Source: Bacillota bacterium
GTDB taxonomy: Bacteria > Bacillota > Clostridia > Oscillospirales > Acutalibacteraceae
DNA length: 5,601 nt
Assembly: GCA_023397245.1 (NCBI GenBank)
Contig: JAEWUH010000003.1
Location: 1 to 5,601, forward strand
Direction: 5' to 3'
Every line of letters starts with the position of its first letter. The stretch's first letter is position 1. Position numbers and translations under genes: made by a program. Positions 1 to 4,773 of the stretch are shown piece by piece. The notes under the pieces are model-generated. The model ran no database searches. It was not told the origin of the DNA and saw only the letters and a list, made by a program, of their open reading frames with translations.

Positions 1-677
1 ATATGGCCCACCTGCGTGTCCATTCCGGTGTCGGTCACAATTCCCATGCCGTGGCCGGTTGTAACGGAGCTTGTGGAAAACAGCAGGTTGTGCCGGTCAC
101 CCAGCGGCGTGCCCGCAAAAAAAGTTACGTCGGCGCGTTTGTCACTCGGCAGGCTTTCACCGGTCAGCGCACTTTCCTCGGCTTTCAGGTTTACCGCTTC
201 GGTAAGCCGCATATCAGCGGGAACCAGGTCGCCCGCTTTCAGGATTACAAGGTCTCCCGGAACCAGTTCACTGGCCGGAACCACCGATTCCGCGCCGCTG
301 CGGACTACGTGCGCCTGCGGGCTGGAAAGCTTTTTCAGCGCCTCAATCGCTTTCTCCGCGCGGCTTTCCTGTATCAGCCCGATTACGGCGTTGATCACCA
401 CGATTGCGAGGATAATAATGGAGTCGATATAATCGTTATCCCGCTGCAGATACGACGTTACAAAGGATATTCCGGCCGCAATCAGCAGAATAATAATCAT
501 AAAGTCGGAAAACTGTGCCAGAAAACGCAGCAGCAGACTTTTCTTTTTCGGCTGTGCAAGCTCGTTTTTCCCGTATTTCTTTTTTCTTTCCTCCGCTTCA
601 CCGGAGGAAAGGCCGCTCTTCAGGTTTGTGCCGAGCTTTTTTGCGCAATCTTCCCTTGTAAGACTCTGCCATTCCAA
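1..677 (-). CDS. P-type cation-transporting ATPase (Ca2+/PMR1-like), N-terminal part, runs off the left edge
   Basis: ATP-driven ion pump of the inner membrane, group P2A-like (calcium/PMR1/SERCA type) by sequence pattern. The 225 codons visible give, in order: a cation-ATPase N-terminal domain (about residues 1-55), two membrane helices (about 57-76 and 84-103), a helix with the family's IGxxQExxAExAIEAL pattern (about 99-114), and the actuator domain with PGD (140-142), KAGDLVPAD (147-155) and the TGES loop (172-175) needed for dephosphorylation. The later F/YSSTSVTxG-like strand is also present (about 200-208). The phosphorylation motif DKTG, the nucleotide domain and the ion-binding residues of helices 4-6 lie outside the window, so the transported ion cannot be proven; Ca2+ is the family's usual substrate. 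The start is TTG at 675-677: GGAGG (plus-strand 687-691) lies 9 bases upstream and the family's N-terminus begins right there. The gene points away from its right neighbour and probably has its own promoter. Confidence 0.93.
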   Translation of the reverse strand, partial: MEWQSLTREDCAKKLGTNLKSGLSSGEAEERKKKYGKNELAQPKKKSLLLRFLAQFSDFMIIILLIAAGISFVTSYLQRDNDYIDSIIILAIVVINAVIGLIQESRAEKAIEALKKLSSPQAHVVRSGAESVVPASELVPGDLVILKAGDLVPADMRLTEAVNLKAEESALTGESLPSDKRADVTFFAGTPLGDRHNLLFSTSSVTTGHGMGIVTDTGMDTQVGH

Positions 678-686
678 TTTTATCAG

Positions 687-691
687 CCTCC
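687..691 (-). promoter_or_regulatory. Ribosome binding site fixing the TTG start of the P-type ATPase
   Basis: GGAGG on the minus strand lies 9 bases before TTG (675-677). No ATG or GTG with comparable spacing exists in this frame, so this site decides the start and makes it a TTG. Confidence 0.8.
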
Positions 692-701
692 AATTTGTAA
701 A

Positions 702-745
702 GAAGCACTGTAAAAAGACGTGCATCGGGATTTATTCAGTGCTTC
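702..745. repeat. Perfect 9-bp inverted repeat in the leader/promoter region of the P-type ATPase
   Basis: GAAGCACTG at 702-710 is mirrored exactly by CAGTGCTTC at 737-745, with 26 bases between. TAAA (711-714) and TTTA (731-734) could pair inside it across a small internal loop. It lies between a TATAAT hexamer and the ribosome binding site of the minus-strand ATPase. It could therefore be a repressor operator near the transcription start or a hairpin in the 5' untranslated RNA. No U-run follows the stem on the minus strand, so it is not an obvious terminator. Function is inferred from position only. Confidence 0.5.
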
Positions 746-748
746 CTA

Positions 749-780
749 ATTATATTCGCGGAGTTGTACAAATATGGCAA
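749..780 (-). promoter_or_regulatory. Possible promoter of the P-type ATPase gene
   Basis: A perfect TATAAT (-10) is read on the minus strand at 749-754. The best -35 candidate is TTGCCA at 775-780, but the 20-base spacer is longer than the usual 16-18, so the -35 assignment is weak. Transcription would start near 742, giving a leader of about 65 bases that includes most of the inverted repeat at 702-745. Confidence 0.4.
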
Positions 781-881
781 TGACACAAAACCGCCGTCGA
801 AAAATTCGCATGGGTTCTTCAGCGGCGTGCTTTGCACGCTTTTGGTCACAAAATCATTAAAATTTTGAGAAAATAGTTTTA

Positions 882-896
882 AAATAATAATTATGT
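882..896. promoter_or_regulatory. PerR-box-like palindrome (tentative)
   Basis: The core ATAAT-A-ATTAT at 884-894 is a perfect 11-base palindrome and matches the centre of the known PerR operator TTATAATNATTATAA. The two outer bases on each side do not match. PerR is the peroxide/oxygen-sensing repressor that controls rubredoxin and flavodiiron genes in Clostridium acetobutylicum, so the location upstream of such genes is suggestive. It is far from the nearest good promoter (about 90 bases before 987), and AT-rich DNA produces such matches by chance. Confidence 0.25.
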
Positions 897-986
897 GACA
901 ATATGGCATCAATATATGCGGATTTTCAAAAAATGGACATATATATTGTGATTTTTAATTTTTTTTTCAATATTTTTTGTCTCATA

Positions 987-1015
987 TTGAAATATAGCGT
1001 AATTTTTATTAAAAT
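987..1015 (+). promoter_or_regulatory. Sigma-A-type promoter of the 81-residue gene
   Basis: TTGAAA (987-992) and TAAAAT (1010-1015) are separated by exactly 17 bases, each one mismatch from the vegetative consensus. The predicted start near 1022 gives a leader of about 40 bases ending in a strong ribosome binding site. Readthrough into rubredoxin and fprA is possible, since no terminator is visible between 1308 and 1365. Confidence 0.6.
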
Positions 1016-1025
1016 TATAAATAGA

Positions 1026-1050
1026 TTAATGTGGCATAATTTCACATGAA
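1026..1050. repeat. Imperfect inverted repeat in the leader of the 81-residue gene
   Basis: TTAATGTG (1026-1033) and CACATGAA (1043-1050) match as inverted arms in 7 of 8 positions, with a 9-base spacer. The right arm touches the ribosome binding site AAAGGAGG (1049-1056), and the left arm lies just after the predicted transcription start. It may be an operator or a weak RNA hairpin beside the ribosome binding site. Confidence 0.4.
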
Positions 1051-1062
1051 AGGAGGCAAATA

Positions 1063-1308
1063 ATGCGACGGTGTGTGGGGTATATAGAATACCAAGGCAA
1101 ACGCTTAAAATACTATGTGTTTGGCAACCGAAATGAGGGCTTCTGGGTAGAAATAAGTGAGACATGCATTGAAAAAACAGATCACGCTGTGTCGAAAAGC
1201 TTAAAAAAGGCATTGGATTTAGCAAGACAACTGCGCAACGGTTCCGTTTTTCCGGCAAACCTGTGCGAAATACTCGAAGATTATGAATTCGGTAACGACA
1301 CCGATTGA
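1063..1308 (+). CDS. Small protein of unknown function (81 residues), upstream of rubredoxin
   Basis: Coding is supported by a textbook ribosome binding site (AAAGGAGG, 1049-1056, 6 bases before ATG), a good promoter at 987-1015 and a balanced, soluble protein composition. It has no membrane segment or signal peptide. The first half looks like beta strands (YIEYQGKRLKYYVFG, then FWVEISE at 27-33), the second half like a helix rich in Lys/Leu (about 44-58) and a tail VFPANLCEILEDYEF (62-76). Cysteines at 4, 35 and 68 do not form a metal-binding pair. The EIS core followed by a helix and a P..L.EILEDY tail recalls small clostridial proteins grouped as DUF6514; that link is from memory and uncertain. 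The stop codon (1306-1308) lies inside the -35 box of the rubredoxin promoter. The gene is co-directional with the redox genes, but a functional link is only a guess. Confidence 0.8.
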   Translation: MRRCVGYIEYQGKRLKYYVFGNRNEGFWVEISETCIEKTDHAVSKSLKKALDLARQLRNGSVFPANLCEILEDYEFGNDTD

Positions 1309-1333
1309 CAAACGGATTACGTTAATCTATACT
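1305..1333 (+). promoter_or_regulatory. Near-consensus sigma-A promoter of the rubredoxin-fprA operon
   Basis: A perfect TTGACA (1305-1310), a 17-base spacer and TATACT (1328-1333, 5 of 6) form the best promoter in the window. The -35 overlaps the TGA stop of the preceding gene. Transcription should begin near 1340, just before the rubredoxin ribosome binding site, so the ATG at 1335 would not be in the message. Confidence 0.8.
1315..1327. promoter_or_regulatory. Inverted repeat in the promoter spacer, candidate operator
   Basis: GATTA-CGT-TAATC is a perfect 5+5 inverted repeat with a 3-base centre. It fills most of the gap between the -35 and -10 boxes of the rubredoxin promoter, a classical place for a repressor or a MerR-type spacer-binding regulator. 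I do not recognise it as the box of a known regulator; its arms differ from the PerR and Rex consensus sites. Confidence 0.4.
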
Positions 1334-1364
1334 GATGGCAAAAGAACTTGAAAGGAGTGTAATG

Positions 1365-1523
1365 ATGTCCAGATATATTTGTAACGTATGCGGTTATGTT
1401 TATGACCCGGAACTCGGTGATCCGGACAGCGGAATTGCACCCGGCACAAAGTTTGATGATCTTCCGGACAGCTGGACCTGCCCGCTCTGCGGCGCCGGAA
1501 AGGATATGTTTGCGGAAGAATAA
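1365..1523 (+). CDS. Rubredoxin
   Basis: Small cytoplasmic iron protein that carries single electrons; one Fe is held by four cysteines. The 52-residue product has the two family knuckles: CNVCGYVYD (Cys6, Cys9) and CPLCGAGKDMF (Cys39, Cys42). Spacing and length are as in classic clostridial rubredoxins, and the conserved DPDxGIxPGTKFDDLPDxWxCP stretch lies between. The start at ATG 1365 is preferred: AAAGGAG (1351-1357) lies 7 bases before it, and the promoter's transcription start near 1340 excludes the in-frame ATG at 1335. The adjacent ATG at 1362 is possible and would add one methionine. The gene precedes the flavodiiron protein by 33 bases, in the same operon, so it most likely is the direct electron donor to that enzyme. 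Confidence 0.96.
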   Translation: MSRYICNVCGYVYDPELGDPDSGIAPGTKFDDLPDSWTCPLCGAGKDMFAEE

Positions 1524-1556
1524 AACGATGCAAAGTAAAGGAAGTTTGCCATTATC

Positions 1557-2747
1557 ATGAGTGCGATAAAATTAAAGGAAAATGTCTATTCGGTAGGCGT
1601 TTTAAACCCGTCTCTGCGCGTATTTGATATTGTAATGGAATCCCGTTACGGTACCAGCTACAATGCCTTTCTCATCACAGGTGAAAAAAATGTTTTGATC
1701 GATACGGTTCATGCACCGTTTTTTGAGGAGTACTTATCCAATATACGGAGCATCGTTGATATTTCAAAAATTGATTACCTGATTATGAACCACACGGAGC
1801 CCGACCATTCCGGCAGTGTGGCGAAATTGCTGGAGATCAATCCGAATATCACGGTTTACTGTACCACGGCGGCTAAGATGTACCTTTCCGCTATTACGAA
1901 TGAAAGCTTCAAATGCGTTGTTGTCAAGCAGGGCGATAAGCTTGACATCGGCGGCCGGGAGCTGGAATTTATTGTGGCGCCGCTCCTGCATTGGCCGGAC
2001 TCCATGTTTACCTGGATGCCGTCTGAGAAAACGCTGTTTACCTGCGATTTTCTGGGCGCCCATTTCTGTGAACCGACGATGCTTGACTCCGGTATCCATT
2101 ATGAGGACAAATATCTGGGCGAATTTCGGTATTATTACGACGGCATCTTTTCGCCGTTTAAGCCATACGTCTTGGCGGGCCTTGATAAAATCAAGGATCT
2201 GCCGGTTGAAATGGTTTGCCCGAGCCACGGCCCGTGCCTGACAGGCAGCATCCAAAAATGCGAAGCGCTTTACCGCGAGTGGAGTCAGCCTGTTGTACAC
2301 GAGAAAAAAATCGTCGGTATCCTGTACGCTTCCGCGTACGGGTGCACCGCAAAACTGGCTCAGGCGGCTTATGACGCATTGAGCAAAAACGAAGCGCTCG
2401 ACGTCCGCAAAACGGATATCGTCTTTACCCCGTTTGCCGAGGTTGCGCAGCTTGCCAACGAGGCCGACGCTTTACTGGTTGGCTCCTGCACCATCAACCG
2501 GGACGCGCCGAAAATCGTATGGGACACGCTGGCCTCGATCGATGCGATCAACACAAAGCAGAAGCCCGCGGGAGCCTTCGGTTCCTACGGCTGGAGCGGT
2601 GAAGCGGTGCCGATGATCAAATCGCGCCTGGAACACCTGAAATACCGGTTCATTGGAGACGGACTGAAGGTTAACTTCATGCCTGCCGATACGGATTTAA
2701 AGGCTATTGCGTCTTACGCGGAAGAAATAGTCAGGAACATAAAGTAA
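1557..2747 (+). CDS. fprA: Flavodiiron protein (A-type flavoprotein), O2/NO reductase
   Basis: Cytoplasmic enzyme that takes electrons from rubredoxin and reduces O2 to water and/or NO to N2O, protecting anaerobes. The 396 residues match the usual two-domain class A length. An N-terminal metallo-beta-lactamase-like domain (about 1-245) carries the full diiron ligand set: H79-x-E81-x-D83-H84, H145 in LLHWPDSM, D164 in CDFLGAH and H224 in PSHGP. A C-terminal flavodoxin domain (about 250-396) binds FMN through YASAYGCTAKLA (257-268), GSCTINRDAP (309-318) and FGSYGWSGEAV (341-351). No extra C-terminal rubredoxin or flavin-reductase domain is fused, consistent with the separate rubredoxin gene next door. 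The start ATG 1557 fits the family N-terminus, but its ribosome binding site (AAAGGAAG, 1537-1544) is unusually far away (12 bases), suggesting less efficient initiation or coupling with rubredoxin. Whether O2 or NO is preferred cannot be read from the sequence. Confidence 0.96.
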   Translation: MSAIKLKENVYSVGVLNPSLRVFDIVMESRYGTSYNAFLITGEKNVLIDTVHAPFFEEYLSNIRSIVDISKIDYLIMNHTEPDHSGSVAKLLEINPNITVYCTTAAKMYLSAITNESFKCVVVKQGDKLDIGGRELEFIVAPLLHWPDSMFTWMPSEKTLFTCDFLGAHFCEPTMLDSGIHYEDKYLGEFRYYYDGIFSPFKPYVLAGLDKIKDLPVEMVCPSHGPCLTGSIQKCEALYREWSQPVVHEKKIVGILYASAYGCTAKLAQAAYDALSKNEALDVRKTDIVFTPFAEVAQLANEADALLVGSCTINRDAPKIVWDTLASIDAINTKQKPAGAFGSYGWSGEAVPMIKSRLEHLKYRFIGDGLKVNFMPADTDLKAIASYAEEIVRNIK

Positions 2748-2749
2748 AT

Positions 2750-2798
2750 AAGCACAGAAACGGGGCGGCTGAATTTCAGCCGCCCCGTTTCTGTGCTT
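2750..2798. terminator. Bidirectional intrinsic terminator, perfect 23-bp stem
   Basis: The arms 2750-2772 and 2776-2798 are exact reverse complements around a 3-base ATT loop. The core is GGGGCGGCTGA; the outer stem carries AAGCACAGAAAC on the left and GTTTCTGTGCTT on the right. The hairpin can therefore be read as a GC core followed by a T-rich tail in either direction. It begins 2 bases after the fprA stop codon and faces the end of the converging ABC permease gene. No long uninterrupted U-run is present. Confidence 0.85.
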
Positions 2799-2831
2799 CC
2801 CGGGAACCCGGACAGCGCCGGACGCCCGGGA
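2798..2831. repeat. GC-rich hairpin next to the terminator
   Basis: CCCGGG (2799-2804) and CCGG (2808-2811) pair with CCGG (2818-2821) and CCCGGG (2825-2830) across a symmetric 3x3 internal loop and a 6-base apical loop; T2798 and A2831 extend the stem. The first base is shared with the terminator stem. It lies on the permease side, so a leftward transcript would meet it before the terminator. It may help stop or stabilise that message. No T-run follows it in either direction. Confidence 0.55.
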
Positions 2832-2874
2832 TGGAAGAGATGGGAATATATGATATTGTATTTGCGCTTATAAA

Positions 2875-4773
2875 CTATTTTTTCCAGCCGTATTTGTCAA
2901 TCAGCTTCAGGGTGTTTTCCGAACCGCCGGTCAGGTTGAAATAATTGCTTCCGCTGAGATACACCTTCCCGCTGAACCCGCCGAGGAATTCTTTCAGTTT
3001 TCCGTCTTTTACGGTAACCGGATTTCCGTAATCAATGGAGATTGCCGCGGGGCTGTCTTCCTTGGCATTCGGGTCGTTGATTGTCCCGTTCAGGTAATCC
3101 TGCTTCATTGCCTCCAGCAGTTCCCGCTTTGCGTTGACGTCGGGAATGACGGGATGGTCTTTTGTCTGGGCCTTGCCGGGGAAAATGTTAAGGCTGATGC
3201 TCTCGATATATTCCGGCTCCAGATAAAACAGGATGCTTGAGGTCTGGCGGTATTCTTTTATTTCTGCAATCCGGTCGGTCATGCCTTTCAGCCTGACCTG
3301 GAACGCGCTTACATTTTTATCGGACGAATCGTACAGGTACGACCTCTTTAAAACACCGCCGTTTTTCAAACAGTACGTAAGGGTAAGACGGGAATAGGTG
3401 CTGCTGTTTATGGAATACGGAAAGATTGTTTTGCGGTTTTCGTCAGCGAAGCTTTTATGAAGCTTCAGTATTTCGTCAATGTTCGTCCGTTCTTTTAAGA
3501 CGGGGGTGATTTTGGACAGCTCGCGGTTGGTTTCCGCGTTATAAATGGTAACGTCGCCGGAGTAGGAATATTCGCCGGGCGCTTCAACACGGATGCTCTG
3601 CACCTCATTGGCAGCGGGAACGCGGGTGTCGTAGCCGAAAAATCCGGTCGCCAGGACACCGTAAAACAGAATAAACGACAGGGCAAATACCGCGTACCAT
3701 GGGAAGCTTTTCTTCATTTGCTGGAATCCACGGGAATAAACCGCTTCCACTACGATATGCGCAGCCAGCGAACCCGATACCACGCCGATAAAGAAGTTTG
3801 CGGGAAGGCTGGTGGCCATCATGAGAATCATGCCGAAGCCGATCCCGGCCACGGCCGTAATGATAAACCGTATGATGATTTTAGGTATGGGGAAGGCAAA
3901 GCTGCTTTCCGCACACTCGCTTTTCCGCTTTTTATAGAGCAGGAGGCTTCCGGCAAACAGGATCAGGGTAAACAGAACCCACCAGATCAGGAAATCCGGG
4001 GAGGATGTACCCGACGGATAACCGGTCAGTCCCTCCTGACCGTCAATCAGCGGCAGAAAAGACGCGGCAAACGGGGCAAGCGCGGTAAGCACGGTGGAGC
4101 TCGGCCTTAATTCCATATTCAGTCCGGGCAGAAGCTGGGAAGCAAACGCGTCTGAAACAAAAATCAGAAGCGGGTACGCCACGTTGATGCCAAGAATGGA
4201 AATCACCATGTCGAACGACGTGCCGGTGCAGACCGCCATGAACACGGAGAACGTCAGCGCCGCCGCACTCATCAGCATAATCCAGAGCATCTGCACCGCA
4301 ACGTTTGCCACGCTGTACTGCGGAGCCACTCCGTAGGAAAGGCCGATCACGGAAACGATAATGAAATTGAGCAGGAGCGGTGCGAAGAGCACCGTAAGAG
4401 CGGCGCAGTACCGTCCCAGAAGCATCGGCACACGGCCGACCGGCAGGGAATGAAACAGGTCGATGCTCCGTTTCTGATGCAGGTAGATGAACAGCATTAC
4501 GGCGTTCACAATGACAAACAAAAGGATAAGCAGTACGACTAAAATTGTAAGGACGCTGAAATAGCGCGTATAGGTGTCAACCCATATATCAATCTGAGGT
4601 TTATAATTTTCGTAACGCTTTGTGTTTGACATTGCGATCATCAGGATCATGGGGCATGCGATAAACATGAGAAGCGCCAGCAGCGCCGACATTCCGCGGA
4701 CTTTTTTCAGCGACCAAAAATAGGTTTCCCGGAATTCCCGGCATCTTTTATTTGAGGATGTTGTCAAGGTCAT
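2875..4773 (-). CDS. ABC-2-type transporter permease with large C-terminal domain
   Basis: Membrane partner of the ATPase encoded just upstream; 632 residues from the chosen start. About nine hydrophobic helices are visible (roughly 30-49, 73-99, 124-147, 157-181, 187-213, 261-280, 298-322, 326-345, 358-379). Helix 2 is followed by a short amphipathic stretch with RSIDLFHSLPVGR (102-114), a hallmark of clostridial ABC-2 permeases of the YtrC/YtrD-like type. Residues about 383-632 form a polar domain after the last helix, similar in placement to the DUF6449 domain of such permeases; that assignment is from memory. The start ATG 4771-4773 is chosen because GGAGG (4783-4787) lies 9 bases upstream; a longer frame to 4836 would lie deep inside the ATPase gene and lacks such a site. 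The gene overlaps the ATPase stop by 26 bases, which implies translational coupling. Substrate unknown; peptide antibiotics, lipids or other cell-envelope compounds are typical for relatives. Confidence 0.88.
   Translation of the reverse strand: MTLTTSSNKRCREFRETYFWSLKKVRGMSALLALLMFIACPMILMIAMSNTKRYENYKPQIDIWVDTYTRYFSVLTILVVLLILLFVIVNAVMLFIYLHQKRSIDLFHSLPVGRVPMLLGRYCAALTVLFAPLLLNFIIVSVIGLSYGVAPQYSVANVAVQMLWIMLMSAAALTFSVFMAVCTGTSFDMVISILGINVAYPLLIFVSDAFASQLLPGLNMELRPSSTVLTALAPFAASFLPLIDGQEGLTGYPSGTSSPDFLIWWVLFTLILFAGSLLLYKKRKSECAESSFAFPIPKIIIRFIITAVAGIGFGMILMMATSLPANFFIGVVSGSLAAHIVVEAVYSRGFQQMKKSFPWYAVFALSFILFYGVLATGFFGYDTRVPAANEVQSIRVEAPGEYSYSGDVTIYNAETNRELSKITPVLKERTNIDEILKLHKSFADENRKTIFPYSINSSTYSRLTLTYCLKNGGVLKRSYLYDSSDKNVSAFQVRLKGMTDRIAEIKEYRQTSSILFYLEPEYIESISLNIFPGKAQTKDHPVIPDVNAKRELLEAMKQDYLNGTINDPNAKEDSPAAISIDYGNPVTVKDGKLKEFLGGFSGKVYLSGSNYFNLTGGSENTLKLIDKYGWKK

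Larger units (their letters stand above)
678..1062. other. Divergent intergenic region, strongly AT-rich on its right side
   Basis: About 385 bases separate the leftward ATPase from the rightward 81-residue gene. The left part (to about 850) has ordinary composition and carries the ATPase leader repeat, a candidate promoter and a small GC-rich hairpin (824-843). From about 850 to 1050 the sequence is almost entirely A and T, with long T runs around 950-980. It holds a PerR-box-like palindrome (882-896), a good promoter (987-1015) and an imperfect inverted repeat (1026-1050). I see no convincing gene on either strand: the single minus-strand reading frame across 926-1258 has no protein-like composition and lies partly over the 81-residue gene. 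Confidence 0.7.

Noticed and set aside
3..713. Long open frames on the plus strand (3-713 and 16-432) at the left end
   Set aside because: They are antisense shadows of the P-type ATPase, whose minus-strand translation shows clear family motifs (PGD, TGES); the plus-strand products have no protein-like features.
824..843. Small hairpin GCGTGC-TTT-GCACGC followed by TTTT
   Set aside because: It resembles a tiny terminator on the plus strand, but no plus-strand gene or promoter precedes it in the window and a 6-bp stem with four T is common by chance.
1031..1040. Extended -10 like sequence TGGCATAAT as promoter of the 81-residue gene
   Set aside because: Transcription would start at about 1047, leaving almost no leader before the ribosome binding site; the promoter at 987-1015 has both boxes with perfect spacing.
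678..1062. Riboswitch, T-box, tRNA or CRISPR array in the long intergenic region
   Set aside because: No conserved T-box or riboswitch core, no cloverleaf and no regularly spaced direct repeats could be found by reading either strand.
926..1258. Minus-strand open frame of 110 codons across the AT-rich region and the 81-residue gene
   Set aside because: Its composition follows from low-complexity AT-rich DNA, and it opposes a gene with strong expression signals.
1764..2300. Minus-strand open frame of 178 codons inside fprA
   Set aside because: Antisense to well-conserved diiron-ligand coding sequence; no ribosome binding site and a random-looking composition.
3718..4336. Plus-strand open frames within the ABC permease gene
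   Set aside because: Antisense shadows of membrane-helix coding sequence; no start signals.
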